Below are positions 45,510 through 56,222 of a stretch of 64,000 nt of DNA, one piece after another. Source of the stretch: Pyrococcus yayanosii CH1 (GTDB lineage: Archaea; Methanobacteriota_B; Thermococci; Thermococcales; Thermococcaceae); contig NC_015680.1 of the NCBI RefSeq assembly GCF_000215995.1, forward strand, positions 682,001 through 746,000. Direction: 5' to 3'. Below the pieces are notes generated by a model. The model made no database searches. It saw nothing but the letters and a program-made list of their open reading frames with translations, and was not told the origin of the DNA. A program made the position numbers and the translations under genes. The first letter of the stretch is position 1. Every line of letters begins with the position of its first letter.

Positions 45510-46145
45510 TTATTTAAGCCTTTCCAGGAGGCTGAGGGGGTAAAATGATAGGGAGGCCTTTGCCTGCGCCGGATCCATGCCAAGGGCGATGCCAAGGCTC
45601 ATAAGCTCCCGGGGTCCTCTCACCTCCCATCTGTTCCCGGCGGAGCTCGTGAGGAAGCGTGGGACACCGTACTTGTCCACGAGTCTCCAGACTCGGGCCA
45701 TAAATTTGAGCATCGTGGCTCTCTCGTATGGGGAAGCCCTCAGGAGGGGCCCCATGGGAAAGCCCACCGCAACACCTTTCTTGGCCGCCAGCCGCGCGAG
45801 GACGTGGTCGAAGCCCGGATCTCTTCTCCCCAGCCAGGGTCCTATGATGGCGTCCACCCCAGTCTCGATGGCATATCTGACCACCCGGAGGTTGCCCCCT
45901 TGAACGTAAAGGAGAACCTTTCCTATCCGTTGTCTGAGCGTTTTTATCAGGGATGGCCTTTCGGTGATTACAAGAAGAGCAATCTTCCCGTATTCCCCCC
46001 TGAGCTCTCTAACCCTTTCTTTCAGCTCGCCAATGTCTGGCTCTTCCTTCAGGGAGAGCTCCATCGTGAAGACTACCTCGTCGAACCACTTCCTCGCGAG
46101 CTCGTAGGCATCCTCGCTTCTCACGTCCATTTCAACCATCTTCAT
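45510..46145 (-). CDS. rnp3: RNase P protein component 3 (Rpp30)
   Basis: About 211 residues, TIM-barrel-like protein of archaeal RNase P that works with Pop5 to support tRNA 5' processing. Visible are VEMDVRSEDAYELARKWFDEVVF, ALLVITERPSL, VLLYVQGGNLRVVRYAIETGVDAII and FLTSSAGNRWEVRGPRELMSLGIALGM, all like P. horikoshii Ph1877-type Rpp30. The start is ATG 46145, seven bases after GGGAGTGG, inside the end of the upstream gene (14 bp overlap); ATG 46139 is equally near. The gene pair with the COG1325-type protein is conserved in archaea. Confidence 0.92.
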   Translation of the reverse strand: MKMVEMDVRSEDAYELARKWFDEVVFTMELSLKEEPDIGELKERVRELRGEYGKIALLVITERPSLIKTLRQRIGKVLLYVQGGNLRVVRYAIETGVDAIIGPWLGRRDPGFDHVLARLAAKKGVAVGFPMGPLLRASPYERATMLKFMARVWRLVDKYGVPRFLTSSAGNRWEVRGPRELMSLGIALGMDPAQAKASLSFYPLSLLERLK

Positions 46146-46599
46146 CAGAGAGCCACTCCCGAACGGCCTTGACAACACTTTCCTTCTTCATAGGGAACGC
46201 CTTCACCTTTATCCTCACGTGAATAACGTCTTCTCCTTCCGTGACCTTCACCTCGCCCAGGTAGGCCTTTTGCTTGTCGAAGCGGATGTAGAAGGTGCCT
46301 GTCTCATCGACCTTCTCCTCAGCGTGCTCTACCAGATAGGCCTTGTCCTCTTCGCTCAGAAGCTTCTTGAGATTCTCGAGGAACTTTCTAACGTTCTTGC
46401 TCCTCCTGAGCTCCGCGTCCACAACAAGGATGGGGTTCCCAAAGTAACCCTCCGTCTCTATTACTTCGAACTCTACATCCTTTGGTGATACATCATCGGG
46501 AAACAGCGTCTCAAGTGCCTCGAGCACTTTTTCCGGATCCTCGGTGGCGTGGATGAACGTCCTGATCTTCACACTATGAGCTTGGAGCCTCTTAACCAT
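46132..46599 (-). CDS. COG1325-type RNA-binding/exosome-linked protein
   Basis: 155 residues: AHSVKIRTFIHATEDPEKVLEALETLFPDD, then VEVIETEGYFGNPILVV-like text and SEEDKAYLVEHAEEKVDETGTFYIRFDKQKAYLGE. This is the archaeal COG1325 family, related to the RNA-binding L5-like fold and predicted to work with the exosome or RNase P genes. The start is ATG 46599 after GGTGGGTGAGG; the frame to 46626 has no better signal. It is linked to rnp3 by overlap, supporting an RNA-processing role. Confidence 0.82.
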   Translation of the reverse strand: MVKRLQAHSVKIRTFIHATEDPEKVLEALETLFPDDVSPKDVEFEVIETEGYFGNPILVVDAELRRSKNVRKFLENLKKLLSEEDKAYLVEHAEEKVDETGTFYIRFDKQKAYLGEVKVTEGEDVIHVRIKVKAFPMKKESVVKAVREWLSDEDG

Positions 46600-46632
46600 C
46601 CTCACCCACCAGAGAAAACTTCGCACCGGAGA

Positions 46633-47919
46633 TTAAAAATCTTCGTGAAGTCGTTCGCCAAGGAGATACGTCGCCGTTGCCCCCTTGACCTCTACGTCTG
46701 CAAATTCGCCTGCGTCCCCTGACGGCAGGATTATGTGCTTGTAGTTCATCGTAACGGCGTCTATGTTGCCCTTCTTCCCTGGCCCGTGAACGAGCACTTT
46801 GAGTCTTTTCCCGATGTACTCCATGTTGATCTCGTAGCTTATCCTCAGGCGGAGGTGGTGGAGAAGGCGGGAGCGCTCTTTAATGATCCAGCCTGGTAGT
46901 TGTTTCCACTTGGCGGCCACGGTCCCGGGTCTCGGCGAGTAGCGGGAGACGTTAACCTTGTCAGGCCTAATCCTCTCTATTAGGGCCACGGTTCGCTGGA
47001 ACGCCTCCTCGTCCTCGCCAGGGAATCCCACTATGACGTCCGTGTGGAGGTTGAGGTCAGGGAAGGCCCTCCTGAACTCAGCAACTATCTCCTCGAACTC
47101 CTCGACGGTGTAGGTTCGGCCCATGCGTCTGAGTATCTCGTTGTCGCCGCTCTGGACGGGGAGATGCAGGAATTTGTAGATTTTCTCGTCCTGATATGCC
47201 TCGATGAGCTCATCGAGAAACTTGATGACGTGGTTGGGGTTCATCATGCCAACTCTAATTCTGAACTCCCCATCTATGGCCGTTATCTCGTCTAGGAGCT
47301 CCGCGAGGTTCGTGCCTATGTCGAAGCCGTAGCACCCGGTGTCCTCCGCAGACAACCATATCTCCCTGTAGCCCCTCTCGATGGCCCACTTGACCCAATT
47401 CACGATGAGCTCCGGCCTGTAGCTCTTGAGAACGCCGCGGGCGAGACGTGTGGCACAGTAGGTGCAGGCGTTTAGGCATCCTTCGGCTATGGGCACCACG
47501 AAGCTGATGCCGGAGGTAGGGAGCCGGGGAAGGGTAAGCTTGTCTAGGTTTCTCTTCCTCCAGTCAGGCACGCTTATGATCTTCTCCCCCCTCTCTGCCG
47601 TCTCAATTGCATAGGCTATCCTGTCTATGCTTTTGACTCCGAGAACGGCAGATGCCCTTTCGTCTATGACGGAGGGGTTTACATGGGGCAGGCACCCGGT
47701 CACTATTACCTTCTTTCCGGCGTCGAGGAGCTCCCTAATCCTGCGGGCCATCTTTACTTCCGTTGGATCCTTGACGGCGCAAGTGTTCACGACGACGTAC
47801 TCAGCCTCCTCGATAGTATCCACTATCTCGTGTCCTGCGAGCATTAGTATTCCAGCCATGAATTCCCCATCTGCCCTGTTCCTGGCACATCCATAGTTCT
47901 CTATGTGTACCTTGGCCAT
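46633..47919 (-). CDS. tRNA threonylcarbamoyladenosine methylthiotransferase (archaeal MtaB/CDKAL1 type)
   Basis: 428-residue radical-SAM enzyme that converts t6A37 to ms2t6A37 in ANN-decoding tRNAs. The N-terminal UPF0004 domain has the three cluster cysteines in ENYGCARNRAD, VVNTCAVKDPTE and VTGCLPHVN. The radical SAM motif is EGCLNACTYCATRLARG. A C-terminal TRAM domain runs from about residue 365 (GKRLKVLVHGPG). The NRADGE form after the first Cys marks the archaeal/eukaryotic e-MtaB branch rather than bacterial MiaB. It starts at ATG 47919, divergent from nfn. Confidence 0.92.
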   Translation of the reverse strand: MAKVHIENYGCARNRADGEFMAGILMLAGHEIVDTIEEAEYVVVNTCAVKDPTEVKMARRIRELLDAGKKVIVTGCLPHVNPSVIDERASAVLGVKSIDRIAYAIETAERGEKIISVPDWRKRNLDKLTLPRLPTSGISFVVPIAEGCLNACTYCATRLARGVLKSYRPELIVNWVKWAIERGYREIWLSAEDTGCYGFDIGTNLAELLDEITAIDGEFRIRVGMMNPNHVIKFLDELIEAYQDEKIYKFLHLPVQSGDNEILRRMGRTYTVEEFEEIVAEFRRAFPDLNLHTDVIVGFPGEDEEAFQRTVALIERIRPDKVNVSRYSPRPGTVAAKWKQLPGWIIKERSRLLHHLRLRISYEINMEYIGKRLKVLVHGPGKKGNIDAVTMNYKHIILPSGDAGEFADVEVKGATATYLLGERLHEDF

Positions 47920-47967
47920 AGCTGACCGGAGTTCTCAACCCATTTTAAAGGTCTTGCCCCTTGCTTA

Positions 47968-47995
47968 AACCAAAGGTTTACAATAAGTTTATAAA
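47968..47995. promoter_or_regulatory. nfn promoter with SurR-like site upstream of the TATA box
   Basis: AAC-CAAAG-GTT-TAC-AAT at 47968-47984 is one base step short of the SurR consensus: on the minus strand ATTn3AACn5GTT, where GTT would be expected first. It is followed by a strong TATA box TTTATAAA at 47988-47995, and the coding start is at 48058. Placement upstream of the TATA fits activation. The site could be chance, as CCAAAGG is short. Confidence 0.45.
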
Positions 47996-48057
47996 CACCT
48001 AACGTTCATTTCCAATGGTCACGTTCAAAAATGGGCGTATGGACGGAGGTGTTCATC

Positions 48058-48927
48058 GTGTACAAGATCCTCGAGAAACGGGAAATCGCTATGAGGAACA
48101 CATGGTACAAGATCCATGCACCTCACGTGGCCAAAAAAGTTCAAGCCGGCCAGTTCGTCATTGTAAGGGCTTTCGAGAATGGGGAAAGAATCCCGTTAAC
48201 TCCAGTCATGTGGGACAGGGATGAGGGATGGATAGTCTTGATAGTTTTCACCAGGGGCAAGACAACGATGAGGATGGCTATGGAAATGAAAGAAGGGGAC
48301 TACCTTCCCGATGTCGTCGGACCCCTAGGAAATCCAGCGCCGATGGAGAGGTTTGGGAAGGTTCTCGCCATAGGGGCCTACACCGGGATAGTCGAGGTCT
48401 ATCCCATAGCCCGTGCTTGGCAAAAGATAGGCAACGACGTTACGACGCTCCACGTAACCTTCGAGCCAATGATCATCCTCAAGGACCACCTGGAGAGGGC
48501 CGTCTCGAGGCACATAGTGGAGCCCGTCCCTCTCGACCCGAACCTTGACCTTAAGGAAAACATGAGGAACGTCACGAAAAGGCTCACCGAGAAGGTCAGG
48601 GAGATGCTGGAGAAGGAGGACTACGACCTTGTCTTCATGGTCGGTCCCGTTGGGGACCAGAAGGCTGTCTTTGGAATCGTGAAGGAGTTTGGAATTCCCA
48701 TGCGTGTTGATCTCCATCCGATAATGGTTGATGGTAGTGGTATGTGTGGTGCTTGTCGTGTTACCGTGGGGGGTCAGATCAAGTTCGCCTGCGTGGACGG
48801 ACCAGAATTCGATGCCTATCAGGTTGATTGGGATGAACTCATCCACAGGGTAGGGTTCTACGCCGATATGGAGAGGAAGGCAATGGAGCTTTACATGGCG
48901 GGGCTTATGTCTAGGGGGGTGGTCTAA
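48058..48927 (+). CDS. nfnS: NADH-dependent ferredoxin:NADP oxidoreductase, small subunit (Nfn/SudB)
   Basis: 289 residues. An FAD/NAD-binding reductase of the dihydroorotate dehydrogenase electron-transfer type, one half of the flavin-bifurcating NfnSL enzyme that couples NADPH to ferredoxin and NAD. Visible are the FAD-binding barrel (AGQFVIVRAF), the nucleotide site VLAIGAYTGIVEVYPIA, and a [2Fe-2S] motif DGSGMCGACRVTVGGQIKFAC in which an Asp and three Cys are the ligands. The start is GTG 48058 after GGAGGT; earlier in-frame ATGs lie before the ribosome binding site. It ends directly at the start of the large subunit. Confidence 0.9.
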   Translation: MYKILEKREIAMRNTWYKIHAPHVAKKVQAGQFVIVRAFENGERIPLTPVMWDRDEGWIVLIVFTRGKTTMRMAMEMKEGDYLPDVVGPLGNPAPMERFGKVLAIGAYTGIVEVYPIARAWQKIGNDVTTLHVTFEPMIILKDHLERAVSRHIVEPVPLDPNLDLKENMRNVTKRLTEKVREMLEKEDYDLVFMVGPVGDQKAVFGIVKEFGIPMRVDLHPIMVDGSGMCGACRVTVGGQIKFACVDGPEFDAYQVDWDELIHRVGFYADMERKAMELYMAGLMSRGVV

Positions 48928-50346
<1,419 letters not shown>

Positions 50347-50515
50347 TTTCTTCTCAAATCTCGCCGTTCAAGGCTCCGGCAACTACTTTTGCCTTCTATA
50401 TCGGCTCTCACAATTTTTAACACTTCACGTACTAAAAAGATAATTCCATTATTTCCTTTTAAACATGCCGAAAATTTTATAATTAATAACTACAATAATT
50501 ATGTGGTGGTAACTT

Positions 50516-50794
50516 GTGAGTGGAAGACAAAAATATTATGGAGTTGTGTGGATTGTTATATTCATAGTATTTGCAACCTTAATAACAGCCACATACTGGT
50601 CAAATAGATGTTACGAGTATCGTGAGGATTGCCCAATAATGTGTAGGGAAGGTGGAGGTATAATGTCTGACTGTGGACCGTTAACGAGAGTAGATCCTCC
50701 TGAAGCTACCATTCGATGCCTCTGCGAGTGCATGCCGGATAATCCCACAGACCCTTCTCTTCCAACGGCGATAAGAGGTGAGTCTGTATGGTAA
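50516..50794 (+). CDS. Cys-rich small membrane-anchored protein
   Basis: 92 residues. One N-terminal helix (about 8-27, YGVVWIVIFIVFATLITAT) is followed by an outer domain with seven cysteines (32, 39, 43, 53, 68, 70, 72). GTG 50516 follows GTGGTGGTAACTT. It overlaps the next membrane gene by 7 bp. The family is not recognised. In an operon with an ABC transporter it could be a secreted peptide precursor or an outer binding factor. The whole cluster to 53157 is clearly more AT-rich than its neighbours. Confidence 0.65.
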   Translation: MSGRQKYYGVVWIVIFIVFATLITATYWSNRCYEYREDCPIMCREGGGIMSDCGPLTRVDPPEATIRCLCECMPDNPTDPSLPTAIRGESVW

Positions 50795-51057
50795 CGTCTA
50801 GGAAAGTACTTTTCATTGTTCTAGCTTTGGTATCGACGGTACCTCTTGGCCTGGCATTTATTATTCTAATCCCCTACCTACTAGCGACATTCATTTGGAT
50901 AACAGAGAAAGTACCTCCTGGCCAGGGCATCTTATTTGAGGCGAGAACAGCTCCATATTACGTCTCAGTAAAAATGACGCCTATTTCAGTAGCACTATGT
51001 TTCCTTTTAGGGTTTGTGAGTTCAGTATATCTTCTTAGGAGATTTAGGGGGATATAA
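50788..51057 (+). CDS. Small two-helix membrane protein
   Basis: 89 residues with hydrophobic helices at about 7-37 and 66-84, and a loop (EKVPPGQGILFEARTAPYYVSV) likely outside. The ATG 50788 start overlaps the end of the Cys-rich gene, and the next gene begins two bases after its stop. No family recognised. It is probably part of the transport or export unit that follows. Confidence 0.6.
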   Translation: MVTSRKVLFIVLALVSTVPLGLAFIILIPYLLATFIWITEKVPPGQGILFEARTAPYYVSVKMTPISVALCFLLGFVSSVYLLRRFRGI

Positions 51058-51059
51058 GG

Positions 51060-52205
51060 ATGAGAATTCTTGAGATGATAAAGTACCATATGCTGATAGT
51101 TTTAAGAGATATGAGATACCTAGCGGGAATTATCCCGTGCATGTTCTTTGCGGTGTACCTCAAAAATAAAATAATTGAAGATCCAACAATTTTTGTCCTT
51201 ATGGGAATCTTAGTATTCCTTTTCTCCCGTTCTTTTGATCCAAAGCGAATTGGAATGATATTTAACTATAAACCCAATACAGATGCCGTTGCATTACTCA
51301 CATCTATAGCCATAAACCTACCAGTCATCCTGAGTTTTTCCTATGCCTATCCGGGTTTCTTGATATCTAACCTAACTACATTCATTGCATTGTCATCTCT
51401 TCCCTTATCTATATCACCTAGAATTAAAGGAACAGCTTTCGTCCTCGGTCTCTTAGCGACAGCAGGACGGAAGGCTACTTTGATAGGATACATCCTCCTG
51501 GCAATCGCATTCTTACTCGCCCATATTTTAAAAGATAAGCTGGTAGGAGTTTATTTAATTAAAGGCAACTATATTTCCACGATTTCTTTTGAAGTCAGAG
51601 GAGTCGCTATTGTCCTCTCTATAGTTTACATAATCATAGCTGAGTACTTAAAAATGCAAGGGGTGTCATTTGCTTGTGGATTTTGGGCGTTTAAGGCTCC
51701 AGCAACCTTAGCTCTACTGTCAGATCCACAGAGGTATGAGAGCATAACTAAACTTGCAAGTTCAATGGGCGGTTTATGTATAGGAGTTTCGTTGATTTGG
51801 CCCTTATTCCTTGTTGGTGATAGCTACATAGATTCTCACATAACTTACCTTCATTATCTAAGGCCCGAAAATTATCGTAGGAGATTAATTAAAGAAACGA
51901 CACTCTTTTTGACATCATTGATAGTGCCATTAGTGTTTTACTCTTTGGCTATTTTCGAAAAGTTGTTTCTAAAAAGCTTGTATCGGCTAGTTTTCATATT
52001 AGCCTTGAGTAGACTTATATTGTCCCTAACGTTGCCGAATTTTGAAAGGAATGGATTCTTGTGGATTTATCTTCTTTTAATAAGCATGCCATTCTTTTGG
52101 CCCATAACCCAGATTAGTATATGGACAATTCCCCTAGTAATTGCCCTTTCTCCGCTCGCATACATTGTAAGGATCAAACTAGAAGGGGTGAGAAAAAATG
52201 CTTAA
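51060..52205 (+). CDS. Polytopic membrane protein, probable ABC permease
   Basis: 381 residues with about nine to ten hydrophobic segments and few charges. No signature motif is seen, but position (before another membrane protein and an ABC ATPase, with 8 bp overlap) and topology fit an ABC-2-like exporter subunit. ATG 51060 follows TTAGGGGGATATAAGG. AT-rich codon use, unlike the core genes. The substrate is unknown. Confidence 0.6.
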   Translation: MRILEMIKYHMLIVLRDMRYLAGIIPCMFFAVYLKNKIIEDPTIFVLMGILVFLFSRSFDPKRIGMIFNYKPNTDAVALLTSIAINLPVILSFSYAYPGFLISNLTTFIALSSLPLSISPRIKGTAFVLGLLATAGRKATLIGYILLAIAFLLAHILKDKLVGVYLIKGNYISTISFEVRGVAIVLSIVYIIIAEYLKMQGVSFACGFWAFKAPATLALLSDPQRYESITKLASSMGGLCIGVSLIWPLFLVGDSYIDSHITYLHYLRPENYRRRLIKETTLFLTSLIVPLVFYSLAIFEKLFLKSLYRLVFILALSRLILSLTLPNFERNGFLWIYLLLISMPFFWPITQISIWTIPLVIALSPLAYIVRIKLEGVRKNA

Positions 52206-52629
52206 ACAATTTTTGAACTTCATAAAGATGGTGAGTATATACGTGGCATTTCTTATGACTTTTGTATTTGGAATTAGTCTCCTTATTGTTGCAATAGTAA
52301 AGGGGAAATACGCCCATTGCTACATTAAATTTGTAATAAAAAATGTAATGCTACCTCTCGCGGGAGCAATATATGTTCATGAAATTTTTCAATATCTCCC
52401 CATAATGTCCCCCATAACAGTGAAGATGGACTTCAAAAGGTTTATGTTTGTATGGGAACCAACAGTAGAAGTTTCTTCAATTAGAGGTTTATGCGGCTGG
52501 ATTCTTGGGTTTGTATCCCCATTTGTTATAGGAATATTATTGCTTGGCATGGGAAATGGTATCGTAGCAATTCCGTTCCTTTTGGTATCTATTTCTGGAA
52601 TCGTAGGAATTTTGGAGGGATTAAAATGA
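52198..52629 (+). CDS. Membrane protein of the ABC cluster
   Basis: 143 residues with four hydrophobic stretches (about 11-33, 45-60, 94-115, 118-138). It overlaps the upstream permease gene by 8 bp and the ATPase gene by 4 bp (ATGA). GGGGTGAG is placed before ATG 52198. No family recognised; probably a second permease half or accessory subunit. Confidence 0.6.
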   Translation: MLKQFLNFIKMVSIYVAFLMTFVFGISLLIVAIVKGKYAHCYIKFVIKNVMLPLAGAIYVHEIFQYLPIMSPITVKMDFKRFMFVWEPTVEVSSIRGLCGWILGFVSPFVIGILLLGMGNGIVAIPFLLVSISGIVGILEGLK

Positions 52630-53157
52630 GGCTTGAAATAAAAAATTTAAGCGTCGGCTATACTGACCCGATTCTTAAAGGAATAACAATTGTTGTAGAA
52701 AGAGGAGAGGGTATAAATTTCTATGGTCCAAATGGGATAGGAAAGACTACGCTCTTAAAAACTATCTCGACGTATCTAAAACCTCTTAGGGGGGAAATAT
52801 TATATGATGGAATTCCCATAGAGAAAGTTAAAGGCAAAATATTTTTCCTTCCTGAAGAAATCCATGTTCCCATCAAGGTAAGAGCGGAGGAGTACTTGAA
52901 AGCCATCACAAGTCTTTATGGAGCGAATGTTGATAAAGATGGAATAACAAGAGCACTTGAATCTGTTGGAGTCCTAAACCCAAAAAGAAAGCTTGGAGAA
53001 CTCTCCCAGGGAACTATAAGAAGGGTTCAACTGGCTTCGACTCTGCTAGTTAATGCTGAGATAATACGTTCTTGACGACCCGGTTGTTGCTGTTGATGAA
53101 GATTCAAAACATAATGTGCTAAAATACATCCTTAAGAGAAAAACTCCGCTACTGTGA
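52626..53157 (+). pseudogene. ABC transporter ATPase, frameshifted and shortened
   Basis: The frame has Walker A FYGPNGIGKTTLLKT (about 35-48) and the ABC signature GELSQGTIRRVQLASTLL. It then stops at 53073-53075 within AEIIRS. Dropping one base in ATAATAC near 53062-53067 continues as YVLDDPVVAVDEDSKHNVL, which is Walker B and D-loop, and stops at 53155-53157. Even then it lacks the H-loop and the last 30 or so residues of the family. So the ATPase is probably inactive, and the transporter with it, unless the lesions are sequencing errors. Confidence 0.8.
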
Positions 53158-53223
53158 TATAAATGAGGATCTTCGTAAATATTCAGCACTTAGAAGAACC
53201 TAACAATCCTTCCCATCAGCCTT

Positions 53224-53245
53224 ACATTATTTTTTCTTAAAAAAT
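53224..53245. terminator. Bidirectional T-rich terminator between the ABC cluster and hydA
   Basis: The sequence ATTATTTTTTCTTAAAAAATC gives a T run on each strand. On the minus strand it lies 12 bases after the hydA stop at 53256. On the plus strand it lies downstream of the broken ATPase. It fits the archaeal pattern of poly-T termination for convergent units. Confidence 0.5.
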
Positions 53246-53255
53246 CAAGAGAAGA

Positions 53256-54545
53256 CTAAAGCCTGACCACATGAACTGAACAAGAGATGCATGGATCGTA
53301 AGCTCTCACGACCATCTCCGCCAGGAATTTCAGCCTCTCTGGGTCATCTCTGTAATGTTTCTCCGCCATCATCCTGACGTGGACCTCCATCATCGCCAGG
53401 TTCATAGCTGTTGGCGTTATTATGTCCGCGTAGGCAATCCTGCCGTCTTCCACCTTCAGGGCGTAGACGAGGAGGCCCCTCGGAGCCTCGGTTATGCTGA
53501 CGCCGAAGCCGTTCCTTATTTCCACCTCGTCCCTCGGTCTTACCGGCCACTTGACGAGGACCTCGTCAACGAGGTCAATGGCCCTCTCCGTGAAGTACAC
53601 AAGCTCAAGGGCCTGGGCGAGGTTGTTGGCGAAGGGGTTGGTTGATCTGAGCAGCTCTCTGTGGGCCTCGTAGAGCTCCTTGGCCCTTCCATAGAGCAGG
53701 TCGACGTTGTTGACAATCCTCGATATTGCGCCCACCATGAAGGGGCTCTCGCCGTTGTATAAGCTGTGCTTAGCGAAGCTGTGCTCCACAACGCGCTCAA
53801 CAATGTGCTTCTTGTACTCTTCTACCGGGAACTCGAAGCCGTCGCTGACGCTTATGGTGTCGCCGTAAATTCCGTAAACCCCGTTTCTCGGCTTGACGGC
53901 CATGTGAGTTATCGGGCCTTCGACCTCGCTATACTGCTCCAGCTTGGCGAACAGCTCGAAGGTGTATTCCGCCAGAGGCAGGGCCTCCTTCAGCTTCCTC
54001 TTCATATTCTCAAGCGTGCTCTTGTCCGGGAGCTTGCCGAAGCCACCCAGGATGGCGTTCTCCTGGTGGATGGCTCTGCTCCCCAGGACGTCCATTATCC
54101 AAGAGCCAAGGTTCTTGAGCTTGAGTGCTATTTCGATTTCTTTCTTGTACTTCTCCACCATATTGAGCGGGCTTGAGTAGCCGAGGTAATCTGGCAGGAC
54201 GAGAAGGTAGAGGTGAAGGGCATGGCTCTCTATCATGTCGCCAATGTAGAGAATCTCCCTAAGGGCCTGAATCTCCTCCCTCGGCTTGAATCCCACTGCT
54301 TTCTCGGCCGCTTCAAGGGCAGTGAGTTTGTGAGCGGCGGAGCAGAAGGAGCATATCCTAGGATAGACAGCCAAAGCCTCTTCGAGCTTCTTACCTATCG
54401 TTATCGCCTCAAAGAAGCGCGGCCCCTCGATGATGTTAAGCTTGACTTCCTTGACACCCTCGTCTCCTATCACTATCTCGACGCCACCCTTACCTTCCAC
54501 GCGTGCGATGTGATCGACGGTAATCGGGAGATAGAGGTTCTTCAT
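53256..54545 (-). CDS. hydA: Cytosolic NiFe sulfhydrogenase I, alpha (catalytic large) subunit
   Basis: 429 residues. The NiFe site ligands are in the N-terminal [17 protein letters not shown] (about 64-80) and the C-terminal [13 protein letters not shown], which ends close to the typical processing point. The enzyme uses NADPH to make H2, or the reverse, in the cytoplasm. Length and sequence follow the P. furiosus SHI alpha subunit (428). The start overlaps the delta gene end by 4 bp. Last gene of the hydBGDA operon; maturation proteases are not in this window. Confidence 0.96.
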   Translation of the reverse strand: MKNLYLPITVDHIARVEGKGGVEIVIGDEGVKEVKLNIIEGPRFFEAITIGKKLEEALAVYPRICSFCSAAHKLTALEAAEKAVGFKPREEIQALREILYIGDMIESHALHLYLLVLPDYLGYSSPLNMVEKYKKEIEIALKLKNLGSWIMDVLGSRAIHQENAILGGFGKLPDKSTLENMKRKLKEALPLAEYTFELFAKLEQYSEVEGPITHMAVKPRNGVYGIYGDTISVSDGFEFPVEEYKKHIVERVVEHSFAKHSLYNGESPFMVGAISRIVNNVDLLYGRAKELYEAHRELLRSTNPFANNLAQALELVYFTERAIDLVDEVLVKWPVRPRDEVEIRNGFGVSITEAPRGLLVYALKVEDGRIAYADIITPTAMNLAMMEVHVRMMAEKHYRDDPERLKFLAEMVVRAYDPCISCSVHVVRL

Positions 54546-55333
54546 TCTTTCACCCCCTCAAAGACCTTGTTAACAATCTCCTCCAGCTTCGGGTTGTGGG
54601 CGTTGAATATCTTCATGCGCCTAAGTATTTCTTCCTTGGTAAGTCCCTTCTCCTTGAATACCCTCGCGAGCGAGTCGAACCAGGCAACGTCGTAGCCAAT
54701 GGCACCTCTACAGCCAACGCAGGCAATACTATAAGCCGGGCACCTTGCGTTACAGCCTGCCCTTGTTATCGGGCCGAGGCAAGGCTCGCCCCTCTCGAGG
54801 AGCACGCAGGGGTTGCCCCTGAGGCGGCACTCGAGGCAGACCGGGTAGTCTATGTCCTCCGGCCACGAGCCGATGAGGAACGTGCCGAGGGCGTAGAGGA
54901 AGTCCTTCTTCTCCGGTGGGCACCCATAGAGCTTGTAGTCGACCTTTATGTACTTCTCCACAGGCTCAGCCATCTTCGGTTTGAACTTTACCTTTGCATC
55001 GCCGTAAACCGTCTTCCAGAGCTCCTCAAGGCTCTTGTCGTTGGCCCAGCTCTGAACACCGCCCTGAATGGCGCAGGCCCCAACGGCCACCACTATCTTA
55101 GCGTTCTCGCGTATCTTCTTCACGAGCTCGACCTCTTCCTCCGTCGAGACGCTCCCTTCTATGAAGGCTATGTCAACGGGCTCGTCCTCGGCGCTGTCTC
55201 TGTCGAGCATGTACCAGCACACGATTTCAGCGTTCAGAAGGAGATGGAGTATCTCGTCCATCATCGCGAACTGGAGCTGACAGCCGTAGCATGATGTTAG
55301 AGCGTAAAACCCTATGCGTATCTTCTCCTCCAT
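54542..55333 (-). CDS. hydD: Cytosolic NiFe sulfhydrogenase I, delta (small) subunit
   Basis: About 263 residues; carries the iron-sulfur clusters that wire the NiFe site to the flavin subunit. Cluster cysteines are visible in [36 protein letters not shown] and [29 protein letters not shown]. The start is ATG 55333, four bases after GAGGTGAT; the ATGs at 55339 and 55342 overlap that site. It follows hydG with a gap of about 10 bp and overlaps hydA by 4 bp. Confidence 0.95.
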   Translation of the reverse strand: MEEKIRIGFYALTSCYGCQLQFAMMDEILHLLLNAEIVCWYMLDRDSAEDEPVDIAFIEGSVSTEEEVELVKKIRENAKIVVAVGACAIQGGVQSWANDKSLEELWKTVYGDAKVKFKPKMAEPVEKYIKVDYKLYGCPPEKKDFLYALGTFLIGSWPEDIDYPVCLECRLRGNPCVLLERGEPCLGPITRAGCNARCPAYSIACVGCRGAIGYDVAWFDSLARVFKEKGLTKEEILRRMKIFNAHNPKLEEIVNKVFEGVKE

Positions 55334-55343
55334 TCCCATCACC

Positions 55344-56222
55344 TCAGTCCAGCAAACCGGGCGTGGATACTATGTCGAAGTACGTGAACACGGGTCCATC
55401 CTTGCAGATGTACTTCCAGCTCGTGCTCGTTCCAACGTTGCAGTGGCCACATTTGCCTATTCCACACTTCATTCTCCTCTCTAGCGTCACGTAGATGTTT
55501 TCAGGCCTGTAGCCGTAGTTTATCAAGGATTCAAAGACGGCCTTGTACATTCTAGGAGGCCCACAGATAGCGACGGCCGTGTTCTTCGGGTTGGTGTTGG
55601 CCTCGACTATGAACTGCTGAGGTCTCCCGTGAAGGCCTGGCCAGTCTGGGTCCCTCGTCACGCTCTGGATTATCTTGACGTTCTCGGCCTCGGCCAGGTC
55701 CTTCATGGCCTCCAGCTCCTTGTAGAAGAGCAAGTCCTTTCCATAGCGGGCCGTGTTGATGAAAGTTATGTTGCCATACCTCCAGCGGTTGTCCATGGCA
55801 TAGAGGAAGGCACTTCTCAGCGGAGCTGCTCCAAGGCCCGCGGCGATTAGAAGTAAGTCCATGCCTTCCCATTCATCAACCGGGAATCCGTTTCCGTAGG
55901 GACCGCGGACGAGGACTGTATCGCCGGGCTTGAGCCTGTGGATGACCGTCGTGACCCTTCCGGCTCTCCTTATGCAGAGCTCAAAGAAGCCGCGCCTCAT
56001 TGGCGACGAGCATATGCTTATGGGAACCTCGCCGACACCCGGAATCGTGAGCTGAACGAACTGACCGGGCTTGAAGGTCCACGTCTCGGCAAGCTTCGGA
56101 TCCTCGAAGCGGAAGAGGAAGAGCTTCTCCCTCTCCGTAAGCGGGTAGACCTTTAGCACCTTTGCCCTGTGGAGAGCGTAGGGGTTGTCGTTCGGCGTCA
56201 TAACATCCTTGGGGAGCATCAT
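55344..56222 (-). CDS. hydG: Cytosolic NiFe sulfhydrogenase I, gamma (FAD/NADP) subunit
   Basis: 292 residues, exactly the P. furiosus length. FAD-binding [22 protein letters not shown]-type strands (about 51-72), the NADP site [20 protein letters not shown], and a C-terminal [2Fe-2S] set [17 protein letters not shown] with a further Cys in YICKDG. It transfers electrons between NADPH and the delta subunit. GAGGTGATGGGCT precedes ATG 56222, and the start overlaps the beta gene end by 4 bp. Confidence 0.96.
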   Translation of the reverse strand: MMLPKDVMTPNDNPYALHRAKVLKVYPLTEREKLFLFRFEDPKLAETWTFKPGQFVQLTIPGVGEVPISICSSPMRRGFFELCIRRAGRVTTVIHRLKPGDTVLVRGPYGNGFPVDEWEGMDLLLIAAGLGAAPLRSAFLYAMDNRWRYGNITFINTARYGKDLLFYKELEAMKDLAEAENVKIIQSVTRDPDWPGLHGRPQQFIVEANTNPKNTAVAICGPPRMYKAVFESLINYGYRPENIYVTLERRMKCGIGKCGHCNVGTSTSWKYICKDGPVFTYFDIVSTPGLLD

